The notes beneath the pieces are model-generated. The model did no database searches. It was not told the origin of the DNA and worked only from the letters and a program-made list of their open reading frames with translations. From positions 5,518,001 to 5,582,000 of the forward strand of contig NZ_CP039371.1 of NCBI RefSeq assembly GCF_005080685.1: a stretch of DNA of 64,000 nt. Direction: 5' to 3'. Source of the stretch: Pseudomonas putida (GTDB lineage Bacteria; Pseudomonadota; Gammaproteobacteria; Pseudomonadales; Pseudomonadaceae). The translations under genes and the position numbers were made by a program. The number at the start of each line of letters is the position of its first letter. Position 1 is the stretch's first letter. Positions 36,430 to 46,174 of this stretch are shown here, piece by piece.

Positions 36430-37638
36430 TTACTTGCGGGCTAGTCCGTCGGCGCGGAACATCTGTCGGATGCCGCGGATGGCCTGGCGAATGCGGTCTT
36501 GGTTTTCGATCAGGGCAAAGCGCACATGGTCATCGCCATAGTCGCCGAAACCGATACCCGGAGACACGCACACCTTGGCCTCGGCCAGCAGTTTCTTGGA
36601 AAACTCCAGCGAACCCAGGTGCGCGTATTGCTCCGGGATCTTCGCCCAGACGTACATCGACGCCTTGGGGTTCTCGACCATCCAACCCAGCTCATGCAAG
36701 CCCTTGACCAACAGGTTGCGGCGCTGGCGGTATTGCTCGGCGATATCGCGCACGCATTGCTGGTCGCCTTCGAGGGCGGCGATGGCCGCGACCTGCAGCG
36801 GTGTGAAGGTGCCATAGTCGTGGTAGCTCTTGATCCGCGCCAGGGCGCTCACCAGTTCGGGGTTGCCAACCATGAAGCCGATACGCCAGCCCGCCATGTT
36901 GTAGCTCTTGGACAGCGTGAAGAACTCCACCGCGATGTCCTTGGCGCCCGGCACCTGCATGATCGACGGTGCCTTCCAGCCGTCGTAGACGATGTCGGCA
37001 TAGGCCAGGTCGTGCACTACCAGCACGTCGTACTGTTTGGCCAGGGCCACCACGCGCTCGAAGAAGTCCAGCTCCACGCACTGCGCCGTGGGATTGGAGG
37101 GGAAACCCAGAATCATCATCTTCGGCTTGGGGATCGACTCGCGGATGGCCCGCTCCAGCTCGTTGAAGAAATCCACGCCTGGCACCAGGGGCACCGAGCG
37201 CACCTGAGCGCCGGCGATCACCGCGCCGTAGATGTGGATGGGGTAGCTCGGGTTGGGTACCAGCACGGTGTCGCCATGGTCGAGGGTGCCGAGCATCAGG
37301 TGCGCCAGGCCCTCTTTCGAGCCGATGGTGACGATGGCTTCGTTCTCCGGGTCGATGGCGACGTCGTAGCGCTCCTTGTACCAGTTGGAGATGGCGCGGC
37401 GCAGGCGCGGGATGCCACGGGAGGTGGAGTAGCCATGGGTATCGTCACGCTGGGCAACCTGCACGAGCTTTTCGACGATGTGCGGCGGCGTGGCGCCGTC
37501 GGGGTTGCCCATGCTCAGGTCGATGATGTCCTCGCCACGGCGGCGGGCAGCCATCTTGAGTTCGGCAGTGATGTTGAAGACGTAGGGGGGGAGACGATCA
37601 ATGCGCGCAAAGCGGCGCGGCGAACCTGGGTTGGCCAT
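36430..37638 (-). CDS. alaC: AlaC-type alanine/pyruvate-glutamate aminotransferase
   Basis: 402-residue class I PLP aminotransferase. The PLP lysine is in [49 protein letters not shown] and [11 protein letters not shown] are typical of AlaC (YfdZ). It interconverts glutamate/pyruvate and alanine/2-oxoglutarate in alanine synthesis. ATG 37638 has AGAGGA upstream. It is a single gene; from memory it is next to the cyo cluster in P. putida too, here separated by the IS-bearing palindrome. Confidence 0.92.
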   Translation of the reverse strand: MANPGSPRRFARIDRLPPYVFNITAELKMAARRRGEDIIDLSMGNPDGATPPHIVEKLVQVAQRDDTHGYSTSRGIPRLRRAISNWYKERYDVAIDPENEAIVTIGSKEGLAHLMLGTLDHGDTVLVPNPSYPIHIYGAVIAGAQVRSVPLVPGVDFFNELERAIRESIPKPKMMILGFPSNPTAQCVELDFFERVVALAKQYDVLVVHDLAYADIVYDGWKAPSIMQVPGAKDIAVEFFTLSKSYNMAGWRIGFMVGNPELVSALARIKSYHDYGTFTPLQVAAIAALEGDQQCVRDIAEQYRQRRNLLVKGLHELGWMVENPKASMYVWAKIPEQYAHLGSLEFSKKLLAEAKVCVSPGIGFGDYGDDHVRFALIENQDRIRQAIRGIRQMFRADGLARK

Positions 37639-37850
37639 GGCTTCCTCTGGAGACGTAAGCGCCCGGAACCGTCCGAGCGACGTTGGCCGATGTGGCGGCC
37701 TGGATCAGAAGATAATGCCGAAATAGGATTTCTGTAAAGGTTAATTTCCTGTTTTGTTAGACCTTTTCAGATGAATGATGTGTAAATTCAGAATCCATGT
37801 ATTCAGTAGCGGGTTTGGCTTGGCATTGAGATTGGGAACGGTCCAATTTG
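37639..37850. other. Upstream region of alaC, no gene
   Basis: About 210 bp that must hold the alaC promoter; I see no clear operator or reading frame. It is more AT-rich than the rest, then runs into the left arm of the large palindrome at 37851. Confidence 0.5.
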
Positions 37851-37924
37851 TGTAGCGGCGCTACTGGCCCCTTCCGCCTTTACGGCGGGTCCCTTTTTTC
37901 TTGGAAAAAGGGACGCAAAACCGC
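37851..37924. repeat. Outer inverted repeat, left arm (74 bp)
   Basis: Reverse complement of 39738-39811 with only a few mismatches. The core holds its own small palindrome (gcctttacggc and gtcccttttttc / gaaaaagggac). Together with the inner arms it forms a nested palindrome into which the IS element is inserted. Confidence 0.85.
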
Positions 37925-37939
37925 CCGCTCCGGTATGAC

Positions 37940-39229
37940 TCACCCACATGGGTTACAAATCAGTTCACGCACATAGGTAACAGTTTTTAACTGGCAGGGT
38001 CGGTTTTTCGAGGATCTGACCATGCCTTGGCGAGAGCTGAAACCTATGGACATGAAAACGCTTTTCATCGCGGATTACCTGCAGGGTCCGCCTAGCTTCA
38101 GCGCCCTCTGCGAGGCCTACGAGATCAGTCGAAAGACCGGATACAAATGGGTCGAGCGGTACGAGAAAGAGGGCCCGGCGGGCCTGGAGGAGCGCAGTCG
38201 TCGCCGGCTGACACAAGACTGGGTTGTACCCGTCGCCGTTCGCGAGGCCATCATCGAGCTGCGTGGTCAAGGCCAGACGGAGCCTGGACCCAAGAAGATC
38301 CAGGCAGCATTGCAGGCGCGTTTTCCCGACCAGGCGCCTCCCTCCAAGACCACGATCTACAACATCCTCAAGAAGGCCGAGCTGATCAAACCGCGACGCC
38401 TGCGTCAGCGTGTAGCGGTCTATCCCAAGCCATTGGAGAAAGCGGAGTCGCCCAATCAGCTATTCACTGCGGACTACAAAGGCCAGTTTCTGACAGGAGC
38501 AGGGGTCTGGTGCTATCCGTTGACGATCATGGATCACGCCAGTCGCTTCTTGCTTGCGTGCCACAGCATGGCCAACACGAACTTCCTGGAGACACAGGCT
38601 GTGTTCGCTGAGGTCTTTCGCGAAAACGGGCTACCTGAACGTATCCGAACCGATAACGGCGTGCCGTTTGCGAGTAAAGGACGCGCAGGCCTCTCCCAGC
38701 TGTCCATTTGGTGGCTGCGCCTGGGCATCATTCCTGAACGTATTGCGCCTGGCAGGCCGGAGCAAAATGGTCGGCACGAGCGTATGCACCGGACACTCAA
38801 AAGTACGCTTCCATCCCCGCCTGCAGTGGCTTGGGAGGCTCAACAGCGGCACTTCGACCGCTTTCGGCAACACTACAATTACGAGCGATTGCACGAAGCG
38901 CTGAAGCAGAAAACGCCGGCGTCCTGTTATCAGCCTTCGCCACGCCCGTTTCCGGAGCAACTACCCGAAATGACTTACCCCAGTCATATCGAGAGCCTGC
39001 AAGCTGATTGTAGTGGCATCGTCAACCGCCGGGGTTTGAGGATCTATGTAGGTTATGTGCTCAAGCACCAGACCATTGGGCTGGAGCGGGTCGGGGATGG
39101 GGTGTGGGATGTTATTTTCGGCCCAATCATTCTCGGCAGGGTCGATGAGCGAGAAGCCGATGATGGTTATGTAAGACTTCAGGTGTTGTCACCTATGTGA
39201 ACGAACTTTTGTGTAACCCATGAGGGTGA
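37940..39229 (+). mobile_element. IS481-family insertion sequence
   Basis: Single transposase gene framed by imperfect terminal inverted repeats of ~37 bp: left end 37940 (tcacccacatgggttaca) and right end 39229, whose complement reads tcaccctcatgggttaca; a second matching block is cacataggt. I see no clean target-site duplication at these borders (tatgac before, ccgtac after). It sits between the outer and inner left arms of the large palindrome. Confidence 0.85.
38022..39200 (+). CDS. IS481-family transposase
   Basis: 392 residues. N-terminal HTH (FSALCEAYEISRKTGYKWVERYEKEG, residues ~25-55) and an rve integrase core with DDE residues in LFTADYKGQF, RIRTDNGVPF and PEQNGRHERMHRTLK. Length and motifs are complete, so the element may be active. 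ATG 38022 has GAGG eight bases upstream. The C-terminal ~70 residues form the usual IS481 beta-rich tail. Confidence 0.93.
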   Translation: MPWRELKPMDMKTLFIADYLQGPPSFSALCEAYEISRKTGYKWVERYEKEGPAGLEERSRRRLTQDWVVPVAVREAIIELRGQGQTEPGPKKIQAALQARFPDQAPPSKTTIYNILKKAELIKPRRLRQRVAVYPKPLEKAESPNQLFTADYKGQFLTGAGVWCYPLTIMDHASRFLLACHSMANTNFLETQAVFAEVFRENGLPERIRTDNGVPFASKGRAGLSQLSIWWLRLGIIPERIAPGRPEQNGRHERMHRTLKSTLPSPPAVAWEAQQRHFDRFRQHYNYERLHEALKQKTPASCYQPSPRPFPEQLPEMTYPSHIESLQADCSGIVNRRGLRIYVGYVLKHQTIGLERVGDGVWDVIFGPIILGRVDEREADDGYVRLQVLSPM

Positions 39230-39247
39230 CCCGTACACTCCTGCATC

Positions 39248-39407
39248 CGGCCCTCCGCTGCGCTACGGGTCCCCTCGCTACGGCGCCTTCCGGGCCCGCG
39301 CGGCCTACGACTTGCTCCGCAAGTCTACATCTCGCGCCTTCGGCTACGCCGAAGGGTGCTGCGCACCTGGCCCTACAGGCGCCTACGCTCGGCCTCCTGA
39401 CGTCGCG
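39248..39407. repeat. Inner inverted repeat, left arm (160 bp)
   Basis: Reverse complement of 39563-39724 with scattered substitutions; the stretch gcggcctacgacttgctccg and the following block are identical in both arms. No coding sense on either strand. Confidence 0.85.
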
Positions 39408-39562
39408 AAGTTAGCGGCGGCGCCTGCACTGGCGTTATCTTCGAAAGAGACACCGCGCTATCCGCTACAACACAAAGCGATAGGTAAACCGCGAGAGCGC
39501 AGCGATTCGCCTGCCATTGCTCTGGCTCTTGATCTGGCTTTTGATGTGGCTCTTGATCTACC
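39408..39562. other. Unique centre of the large palindrome
   Basis: 155 bp between the inner arms; no gene. It contains three 12-bp near-repeats of the ggctcttgatct type (39524-39559). Confidence 0.6.
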
Positions 39563-39724
39563 CGCGACCTCAGGAGGCCGAGCGTAGGCGGCTGGAGGGC
39601 CAGGTGCGCAGCACCCTCCGGCGTAGCCGGAGGCGCGAGATGTAGACTTGCGGAGCAAGTCGTAGGCCGCGCGGGCCCGCAAGCCGCCGAAGCGAGGGAA
39701 CCCCGAAGCGCAGCGTAGGGGCCG
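39563..39724. repeat. Inner inverted repeat, right arm (162 bp)
   Basis: Partner of 39248-39407. Together the arms could form a stem of about 160 bp. Confidence 0.85.
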
Positions 39725-39737
39725 TATGTGGGAGCAA

Positions 39738-39811
39738 GCGGTTTTGCGTCCCTTTTTCCAAGAAAAAAGGGACCCGCCGTAAAGGCGGAAGGGGCCGGTA
39801 GCGCCGCCACA
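39738..39811. repeat. Outer inverted repeat, right arm (74 bp)
   Basis: Partner of 37851-37924. The right side of the palindrome lies uninterrupted next to its inner arm, which shows that the 1.29-kb IS was inserted into the left side. Confidence 0.85.
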
Positions 39812-39856
39812 CCCCTCGGATCAGCCCCCAAGGCCAAAGCCCCCTAACTCGCGAAG

Positions 39857-39887
39857 ATAAAAAACCCCAGCACATGGCCGGGGTTTT
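39857..39887 (-). terminator. Rho-independent terminator of the cyo operon
   Basis: On the minus strand aaaaccccggcc and the matching tggggtttt form a GC-rich stem followed by a run of six T. It lies 18 bases past the cyoE stop. Confidence 0.8.
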
Positions 39888-39905
39888 CTCTGCAGCAGGC
39901 AGCTA

Positions 39906-40793
39906 TCAGCGAGCGTAGGTCATCAGCACGTCCGCAGCGGTCTGGCTATCCACCGACATCATCACGCTCAGTGCGGTGACGGTGAGGATCGAGAAGCCAA
40001 ACACCTTGCGGGCCCACTTGCTGTCGTCCTCGGCCTTGTAGCCACCCCAGGCCATGTACAGCCAGTACAGGCCCATGGCCGCTGCCACGGCCAGGTAGCC
40101 GAGGCCGGCGTAACCGCCGAGGGTGAGCATCAAGGTCGCGAGCACGAAGGCCAGCACGTACAGCACGATCTGCTTTTTCGCCGCGAGGATACCGCGCGCC
40201 ACCGGCAGGACCGGAATGTTGGCAGCGCTGTAGTCCTTGAAGCGGAAGATGGCGATGGCAAAGCTGTGCGGCATCTGCCACAGGCTGAACATCACCAGCA
40301 GCGTCACTGCAGCCAGGTCGAAGCTGTTGCTCACGGCGCAGTAGCCGATCACCGGAGGCATGGCACCGGACAGGCTGCCGACCAAGGTGCCGTGCACCGA
40401 TTTGCGCTTCAGCCAGAGGCTGTAGAAACCGACGTAGACGATGAAGCCTATAGCTGCGCAGAACGCCGACAGCGGGTTGGCCTGGACATACAGCAGGCTG
40501 AAGCCCGCCACCCCGAGCAGGGTGGCGTAGATCAGTGCGAGGGGCAGCGACATGCCGCCCTGAACCATGACGCGGTTCTTGGTACGTTCCATCTTCTGGT
40601 CGATGTCGCGGTCGATGCAGTTGTTGAACACGCAACCGGACGCCACCACCAGGGAAGTACCCACCACCACTGCCAGGAACAGGGCGAAATCCACATGGCC
40701 CTTCGCGGCAAGGAAGAATCCGCCTGCCACGGAAAGCACGTTACCGAAAATGATCCCCGGTTTGGTGATTTGGATAAAGTGCTTAACGGACAT
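39906..40793 (-). CDS. cyoE: CyoE, protoheme IX farnesyltransferase (heme O synthase)
   Basis: 295-residue UbiA-family prenyltransferase with about nine helices. The prenyl-diphosphate motif [18 protein letters not shown] and the second conserved block [16 protein letters not shown] are present. It adds farnesyl to heme b, making heme O for cytochrome bo3. Last gene of cyoABCDE, eleven bases after cyoD, with GAGG upstream of ATG 40793. Confidence 0.96.
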   Translation of the reverse strand: MSVKHFIQITKPGIIFGNVLSVAGGFFLAAKGHVDFALFLAVVVGTSLVVASGCVFNNCIDRDIDQKMERTKNRVMVQGGMSLPLALIYATLLGVAGFSLLYVQANPLSAFCAAIGFIVYVGFYSLWLKRKSVHGTLVGSLSGAMPPVIGYCAVSNSFDLAAVTLLVMFSLWQMPHSFAIAIFRFKDYSAANIPVLPVARGILAAKKQIVLYVLAFVLATLMLTLGGYAGLGYLAVAAAMGLYWLYMAWGGYKAEDDSKWARKVFGFSILTVTALSVMMSVDSQTAADVLMTYAR

Positions 40794-40804
40794 GCAGTCT
40801 TACC

Positions 40805-41137
40805 TCACTTGGCCAACATTTCGAAGTGGATGCTGAACATGATCCACAGCGACAGGCCGACCAGCAGAGCGATCACCAAGGTGGTGAACAGGAACGTCGA
40901 TACGTTGTTGCGTTGCTCTTTCGAGCGGTCCATGTGCAGGAAGTACACGAGGTGCACAACTACCTGGATGACGGCCATGGCAACAACGATCAGAACGGTC
41001 AGGTTCTTCGGCAGGCTCGGGTACATCACCAGGCCGAACGGGATCGCGGTCAGGATGATCGACAGGACGAAGCCGATCATGTACGACTTCACGCTGCCGT
41101 GATTACCTTCGTGATGAGTGTCGTGTGCGTTAGCCAT
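40805..41137 (-). CDS. cyoD: CyoD, cytochrome bo3 oxidase subunit IV
   Basis: 110 residues, three membrane helices (SYMIGFVLSIILTAIPFGLVMY, NLTVLIVVAMAVIQVVVHLVYFLHMD, FTTLVIALLVGLSLWIMFSIH). Assembly subunit of the ubiquinol oxidase. Its start shares one base with the cyoC stop. Confidence 0.95.
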   Translation of the reverse strand: MANAHDTHHEGNHGSVKSYMIGFVLSIILTAIPFGLVMYPSLPKNLTVLIVVAMAVIQVVVHLVYFLHMDRSKEQRNNVSTFLFTTLVIALLVGLSLWIMFSIHFEMLAK

Positions 41138-41760
41138 TACAGAACTCCCAGCAGGTAGACGACGGTGAATACGCAGATCCAGACCACGTCCAGGAAGTGC
41201 CAGAACAGGCTCAGGCAGCTCATGCGGGTCTTGGCGGTCGGCGTGATGCCGTGCTTGTTGATCTGGTACATCATGATTGCCATCCAGATCAGGCCGGCGG
41301 TCACGTGCAGACCGTGGGTACCTACCAGGGCGAAGAAGCCCGACAGGAAGCCACTGCGGTTCGGGCCGAAGCCTTCGCCGATCAGGTGATGGAATTCATA
41401 GATTTCCATCGCGATGAAGCCTGCACCGAACAGGAAGGTCACGGCCAACCAGCCCAGTACGCCCGCTTTCTTGCCGTCGAACATCTTCAGCATGGCGAAG
41501 CCGAAGGTGATCGAGGACAGCAGCAGGAACAGCGTTTCAACCGCTACGAAGTCGAGCTGGAAGATGTCGTGACCCGACGGGCCGCCGGCAAAACTGCCGG
41601 ACAGCACCGCATAGGTGGCGAAGAGCGACGCAAACAGGATGCAGTCGGTCATCAGGTACAGCCAGAAACCGAATACGGTCATCTGGCCCGAGTCGTGGTG
41701 GTGATCGTCGTGCCCATGGTCGTGACCATGAGCGCCGCCGTGGATTACTTGACTGGACAT
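41137..41760 (-). CDS. cyoC: CyoC, cytochrome bo3 oxidase subunit III
   Basis: 207-residue subunit III with five helices and a His-rich N-terminus ([19 protein letters not shown]), longer in His than usual for the family and perhaps metal-binding. Core signature [24 protein letters not shown]. It lies three bases after cyoB and overlaps cyoD. Confidence 0.95.
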   Translation of the reverse strand: MSSQVIHGGAHGHDHGHDDHHHDSGQMTVFGFWLYLMTDCILFASLFATYAVLSGSFAGGPSGHDIFQLDFVAVETLFLLLSSITFGFAMLKMFDGKKAGVLGWLAVTFLFGAGFIAMEIYEFHHLIGEGFGPNRSGFLSGFFALVGTHGLHVTAGLIWMAIMMYQINKHGITPTAKTRMSCLSLFWHFLDVVWICVFTVVYLLGVL

Positions 41761-41763
41761 TGA

Positions 41764-43782
41764 TTACACCCGCTCAAACGATTCGACACGTGCGCCGGCA
41801 GGCAGAGCACCTGCTTGGGCCAGCGCTTTCATGCGCTCGCCTTCGATGCGCGCCACTTCTTCGGCCGGAACCATGTAGCCCTGGTCGTCACGCGCGGCGT
41901 GGCGAACGAAGACAGCGATGGTTGCAACCAGGCTCGCGCCGACCAGCCACCAGATGTGCCAGATGAAGGCGAAGCCGAAGATGGTCAGGAACAGACCCAT
42001 GAACAGACCGGTAGAGGTGTTGTTCGGCATGTGGATCGGCTCGTACTTGCCAGGCGCCTTGTAGGCAACACCGGCTTCCTTCGCTTCGTGCCAGCAGTCC
42101 AGGCCAACTTTCTCAGGCATGTGAGCGAAGTTGTAGAACGGAGGTGGCGAAGAAGTCGACCATTCCAGGGTGCGGCCGCCCCATGGGTCGCCGGTCACGT
42201 CCAGGTTCTGGTTGCGGTCGCGGATCGAAACGACGATCTGGATCAGCTGGCAGGCGATACCGAACAGGATCAGCACGGCGCCGACGACGGCTACGTACAG
42301 GTAGGGTTCCCACAGCGGGTTGTCGGAGTGGTTCAGACGACGAGTCATGCCCATGAAGCCCAGGGCGTACAGCGGCATGAACGCTACGTAGAAGCCCGAG
42401 ATCCAGAACCAGAAGGCAGCTTTGCCCCACTTCTCGTTCAGCTTGAAGCCGAAGGCCTTCGGCCACCAGTAGGCGAAGCCGGCGATATAGCCGAATACCG
42501 CACCGCCGATGATCACGTTGTGGAAGTGAGCGATTACGAACAGGCTGTTGTGCAGAACGAAGTCAGCACCTGGAACAGCCAGCAGAACGCCAGTCATACC
42601 ACCGATGGAGAAGGTGATCATGAAGCCCAGGGTCCACAGCATCGGTGCGGTGAAACGCACACGGCCCTGGTACATGGTGAACAGCCAGTTGAACAGCTTC
42701 ACACCGGTCGGAATGGAGATCAGCATCGTCGCCAGGCCGAAGAAGGTGTTGACGCTGGCGCCGGCACCCATGGTGAAGAAGTGGTGCAGCCATACGGCGA
42801 AGCCCAGGACGGCGATGGCGCCCGATGCGTAGATCATCGAGTGGTGGCCGAACAGACGCTTGCCAGAGAACGTCGAGGTGACTTCCGAGAACACGCCGAA
42901 GGCCGGCAGGATCAGGATGTAAACCTCAGGGTGACCCCACGCCCAGAACAGGTTGACGTACATCATCGGGTTCCCACCAAGCTCGTTGGTGAAGATGTGG
43001 AAGTCCAGATAACGGTCAACGGTCAGCAGAGCGAGTGCAGCGGTCAGGATCGGGAACGAAGCGACGATCAGCACGTTGGCCCAGGTGCAGGTCCAGGTGA
43101 AGATCGGCATGTCCATCAGCTTCATGCCAGGGGCACGCATCTTCAGGACAGTAACCAGGAAGTTCACGCCTGTCAGTGTCGTACCAAGGCCAGATAACTG
43201 TAGCGCCCAGATGTAGTAGTCGACACCTACCCCAGGGCTGTACTGGATGCCTGCGAGCGGCGGATAGGCAACCCAGCCGGTCTTGGCGAATTCACCAACG
43301 CCCAGCGAGATGTTGACCAGCAGCACGCCTGCCAGCAGCAGGTAGAAGCTCAGGGAGTTCAGGAACGGGAAGGCAACGTCACGTGCACCGATCTGCAGAG
43401 GAACCGCGAGGTTCATCAGGCCGGTGAAGAACGGCATCGCCATGAAGATGATCATGATCACACCGTGAGCGGTGAAGATCTGGTCATAGTGTTCAGGCGG
43501 CAGGTAGCCTTCGGAGCCACCGGTAGCGGCAGCCAGCTGGGTACGCATCATGATCGCGTCGGCAAAGCCGCGCAGCAGCATGACCATCGCGACGATGATG
43601 TACATCACGCCGATCTTTTTGTGGTCGACCGTGGTCAGCCACTCGCTCCACAAGTAGGTCCACTTGCGGAAATAGGTGATAAGACCGACGACAGCGATAC
43701 CACCGAGCGCGATCATGGCAAGCGTCACCATGACTATCGGCTCGTGATAGGGTATCGCCTCCAGGCTTAATTTACCGAACAT
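41764..43782 (-). CDS. cyoB: CyoB, cytochrome bo3 oxidase subunit I
   Basis: 672-residue heme-copper oxidase subunit I. Heme and copper ligands sit in [32 protein letters not shown] and [17 protein letters not shown]; the cross-linked Tyr follows HPEVY. It reduces oxygen to water and pumps protons, taking electrons from ubiquinol. AGGAG precedes ATG 43782, and the gene follows cyoA by three bases. Intact, normal length. Confidence 0.97.
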   Translation of the reverse strand: MFGKLSLEAIPYHEPIVMVTLAMIALGGIAVVGLITYFRKWTYLWSEWLTTVDHKKIGVMYIIVAMVMLLRGFADAIMMRTQLAAATGGSEGYLPPEHYDQIFTAHGVIMIIFMAMPFFTGLMNLAVPLQIGARDVAFPFLNSLSFYLLLAGVLLVNISLGVGEFAKTGWVAYPPLAGIQYSPGVGVDYYIWALQLSGLGTTLTGVNFLVTVLKMRAPGMKLMDMPIFTWTCTWANVLIVASFPILTAALALLTVDRYLDFHIFTNELGGNPMMYVNLFWAWGHPEVYILILPAFGVFSEVTSTFSGKRLFGHHSMIYASGAIAVLGFAVWLHHFFTMGAGASVNTFFGLATMLISIPTGVKLFNWLFTMYQGRVRFTAPMLWTLGFMITFSIGGMTGVLLAVPGADFVLHNSLFVIAHFHNVIIGGAVFGYIAGFAYWWPKAFGFKLNEKWGKAAFWFWISGFYVAFMPLYALGFMGMTRRLNHSDNPLWEPYLYVAVVGAVLILFGIACQLIQIVVSIRDRNQNLDVTGDPWGGRTLEWSTSSPPPFYNFAHMPEKVGLDCWHEAKEAGVAYKAPGKYEPIHMPNNTSTGLFMGLFLTIFGFAFIWHIWWLVGASLVATIAVFVRHAARDDQGYMVPAEEVARIEGERMKALAQAGALPAGARVESFERV

Positions 43783-43785
43783 CTC

Positions 43786-44730
43786 TTACTCCTCTGCACC
43801 GGCAGCTGGTTGCATACTCGTTTCCACACCCTTGGTTGTGGCCAGATCTTTGCTGCCTGCTTCTTCGTGGCTCGGACGACCGCGGTTCATGCCTTCGTAC
43901 TTGTCGACGATCAGCTGGAACTGGTCAGGCGAAGCCTCGCTATACAGCGCGACTGGGTTGTTTTCGCTTGGTTTGGCCAAGGCTTCGTATTCGGCCTTGT
44001 CCAGCTTCTTAGGCGACTGCTTGACCTCGGCGACCCACTTGTCGAAGTCTTCCTGGGAGGTGGCAGTGGCCTTGAATTTCATGCCGGTGAAGCCAGCGCC
44101 GCTGTAGTTGGCGCTGATACCGTCGAACTCGCCGTTCTCGTTGGCGATCAGGTGCAGCTTGGTGGTCATGCCGGCCATGGCGTAGATCTGGCCGCCCAGA
44201 CCCGGGATGAAGAACGAGTTCATCACGGCGTCGGAGGTGACGCGGAAGTTGACCGGGGTATTAGCCGGGAAGACGATCTTGTTGACCGTGGCGATACCCT
44301 GCTCCGGGTAGATGAACAGCCACTTCCAATCCAGAGCGACCACGTCGATCTGCACCGGCTTCACATCGGAATCCAGTGGACGGTACGGGTCCAGCTTGTG
44401 GGTGGATTTGTAGGTGACGTAACCCAGGGCGATGATGATGATGATCGGGATGATCCACACCGCAGCCTCGATCTTGGTCGAGTGCGACCAGTCGGGGGTA
44501 TAGGTGGCAGCCTTGTTGGAAGCACGGTACTTCCAGGCGAAGGCCACGGTCATGATGATGACCGGGATTACCACCAGCAGCATCAGGCCGGTAGCGATCA
44601 GGATCAGGTTCTTTTGCTCAATGCCCACCTGGCCCTTCGGGTCGAGCAGGGTCCAGTTGCACCCACTGAGTAAAAGCATGCCTAAAAAGGGCAATATGCC
44701 AAACAGTCTGGGGTAACGCTTTTTACTCAT
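43786..44730 (-). CDS. cyoA: CyoA, cytochrome bo3 oxidase subunit II
   Basis: 314 residues. Lipoprotein signal with lipobox LLLSGC, two membrane helices, and a periplasmic cupredoxin-like domain ([37 protein letters not shown]) without CuA ligands, as in quinol oxidases. The C-terminal COX_ARM region is present. First gene of the operon; AGAGG upstream of ATG 44730. Confidence 0.97.
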   Translation of the reverse strand: MSKKRYPRLFGILPFLGMLLLSGCNWTLLDPKGQVGIEQKNLILIATGLMLLVVIPVIIMTVAFAWKYRASNKAATYTPDWSHSTKIEAAVWIIPIIIIIALGYVTYKSTHKLDPYRPLDSDVKPVQIDVVALDWKWLFIYPEQGIATVNKIVFPANTPVNFRVTSDAVMNSFFIPGLGGQIYAMAGMTTKLHLIANENGEFDGISANYSGAGFTGMKFKATATSQEDFDKWVAEVKQSPKKLDKAEYEALAKPSENNPVALYSEASPDQFQLIVDKYEGMNRGRPSHEEAGSKDLATTKGVETSMQPAAGAEE

Positions 44731-45288
44731 CTCACGACCTCTAGATCAGCTTGCTTCAATGCAATTTGTGTTTTGGTAGCCAACACGTCGTCCTGCCAGG
44801 TGTCAGCAATGTGCGCCCGTACTCGCTCCTGCCGGGGTCCGACTGCAGGATCCTGGCTTCAAGCGTGTTAGCGGTGCTTTTGGTTTCGTAGGCAAAAGGC
44901 CTGTACTTCAGACCAAGTCCATTTGGTGCGGAAAACGCGGAGGGGGGTCCGCCCGGGATCGCCGTTGGGCGAAACTTGACGAAGTCAGCAAAAAGGAGCG
45001 CTGGGGCTTCCTTCAATCCTGCGACTCGCAAGCAGTGCCGAACGGAAATTGGGGGCGATTGTAGATAGGTCGCCAACCCTTGACTATGACTTATTGAGCA
45101 ACAGTCTTTTACAGAATACGCAACAATACTGCTCGATAAATCAACTTCGCGACAGTTTGTCGCACCCCGCTTGCCAGCCCTGAAACCCGCGCCGCGCAAG
45201 GCCTAGAGGTTGATCTGAAGTAAGCGATGGGCGACTTTTCGCTCTTCTCATCCCCTGTAAAAGACCCTGCGCAATTCGGGACTTTTGT
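44731..45288. other. Long leader/promoter region of the cyo operon (558 bp)
   Basis: No convincing gene. A 147-codon open frame on the minus strand (44756-45199) lacks a ribosome-binding site and any protein-like composition. The region is AT-richer around 45060-45170 and likely holds the cyo promoter(s); in P. putida the operon is oxygen- and ANR-responsive, but I see no strong ANR box. Confidence 0.5.
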
Positions 45289-45795
45289 CTAACCCCGGCG
45301 CCGATTGCGGATGATGCCCAGCGGCACCAGCACAGCGGTCAGGACAAAGGCCACCAAGGCCCATTGCGCCAACGACAAGCCGAGGATCGGCGGGTATGGC
45401 GTGCTGCAGAAGCCATCGACCTGGAACACCAATGGCCAGACCTTGGCCAGGGGCAGGTCATCGACGATCGGTTGCAGCGTATCGATGCCGCAGCTGACCA
45501 TCGGGTTGGCGAGTATATACACATGGTTGCCCGCTGCAATGATTCCACCAATCGCACTGAGCACCACCAGCCCCTCGAACAACGTCAGGCTGCGGCGCCC
45601 CGGCATGGCCGCGCCGATGAAGGCGAACAGCGCGATCAGCAGCAGTGCGTAGCGTTGCAGGATGCACAGTGGGCAAGGCGCCTCGCCGAGCACGATCTGC
45701 ATGTACAGCGCACCGCCGATCAGCGACAGGCAGATTACCCCAAGCAACACCAGGAAGCGCCGCTCGCGGTTCAGGCGCAGTGTTTGTTCGTTCAT
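45289..45795 (-). CDS. dsbB: DsbB, disulfide bond formation protein
   Basis: 168-residue four-helix membrane protein. The redox pairs are APCPLCILQRYAL (CxxC in periplasmic loop 1) and VSCGID ... GFCSTPYPP in loop 2. It reoxidises DsbA and passes electrons to ubiquinone. Start ATG 45795 has AAGGAA upstream; the longer open frame lacks one. It precedes the cyo operon on the same strand, as in P. putida. Confidence 0.93.
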   Translation of the reverse strand: MNEQTLRLNRERRFLVLLGVICLSLIGGALYMQIVLGEAPCPLCILQRYALLLIALFAFIGAAMPGRRSLTLFEGLVVLSAIGGIIAAGNHVYILANPMVSCGIDTLQPIVDDLPLAKVWPLVFQVDGFCSTPYPPILGLSLAQWALVAFVLTAVLVPLGIIRNRRRG

Positions 45796-46046
45796 TGCCG
45801 GTTCCTTCGATGGATAGTGGCAGCGTGGGAGCCTGCCTCGCGCAAGTCTACACGCTGGCATGGTCTTCAGAGCATGCCGAGGAAGCGGCCGGAGCTATGC
45901 TGCGCTATCCGCAGAGGCCTTGTGACCGGCGAGCGCCGAACGGGTTCAATGCCAGCCGGCAAAAAAGCGCCTGCCCGGGCGCCGCGCAGGGGCAAGCCCC
46001 TCGACACCCGGGAGTGAAGGATACCGTGATTAACGGAGGATTAAAG

Positions 46047-46103
46047 ATGAAAGATCGCCCCGGGGCGGCTCATCTCCTTCCTTTATATATAGGCAGGAAG
46101 TAG
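46047..46103 (+). CDS. Possible 18-residue peptide gene
   Basis: ATG 46047 is preceded at five bases by ggagga, the best ribosome-binding site in this gap. The frame encodes MKDRPGAAHLLPLYIGRK and ends at TAG 46103. It could be a leader peptide or part of a small regulatory RNA. Nothing downstream on this strand before norR would be its obvious target. Confidence 0.25.
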   Translation: MKDRPGAAHLLPLYIGRK

Positions 46104-46122
46104 CAGGGACGATCGAGTGTCT

Positions 46123-46164
46123 GCAGCGGCCCCATCGCCGACTTGCCGGCGATGGGGCCGCTGC
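46123..46164. terminator. Strong hairpin after hmp, possibly bidirectional
   Basis: gcagcggccccatcgccg and its exact complement, 18-bp arms with a six-base loop. It starts eleven bases past the hmp stop (minus strand). No T-run on either side; it may act as a transcript stabiliser or REP-like site. Confidence 0.55.
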
Positions 46165-46174
46165 GGTCAATCCA

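Larger units (their letters stand above)
45796..46174. other. dsbB-hmp intergenic region (379 bp)
   Basis: It contains, on the plus strand, a nested stem (cccggg 45974-45979 with 46007-46012, inner aggggc/gcccct), then a very strong Shine-Dalgarno (ggagga, 46036-46041) and an 18-codon frame 46047-46103, then the large hairpin at 46123. The dsbB promoter must also lie here on the other strand. Confidence 0.55.

Noticed and set aside
37930..39240. Target-site duplication for the IS481 element
   Set aside because: Bases beside the terminal repeats (tatgac and ccgtac) do not match well enough to call one.
39220..39860. Several open frames inside the large palindrome
   Set aside because: They mirror each other across the inverted arms and have no ribosome-binding sites or protein-like sequence.
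44756..45199. 147-codon minus-strand frame upstream of cyoA
   Set aside because: No Shine-Dalgarno, unusual composition, lies in the expected promoter/leader region.
45200..45230. ANR box for the cyo promoter (ttgatctgaagtaa)
   Set aside because: The right half does not match ATCAA; too weak to claim.
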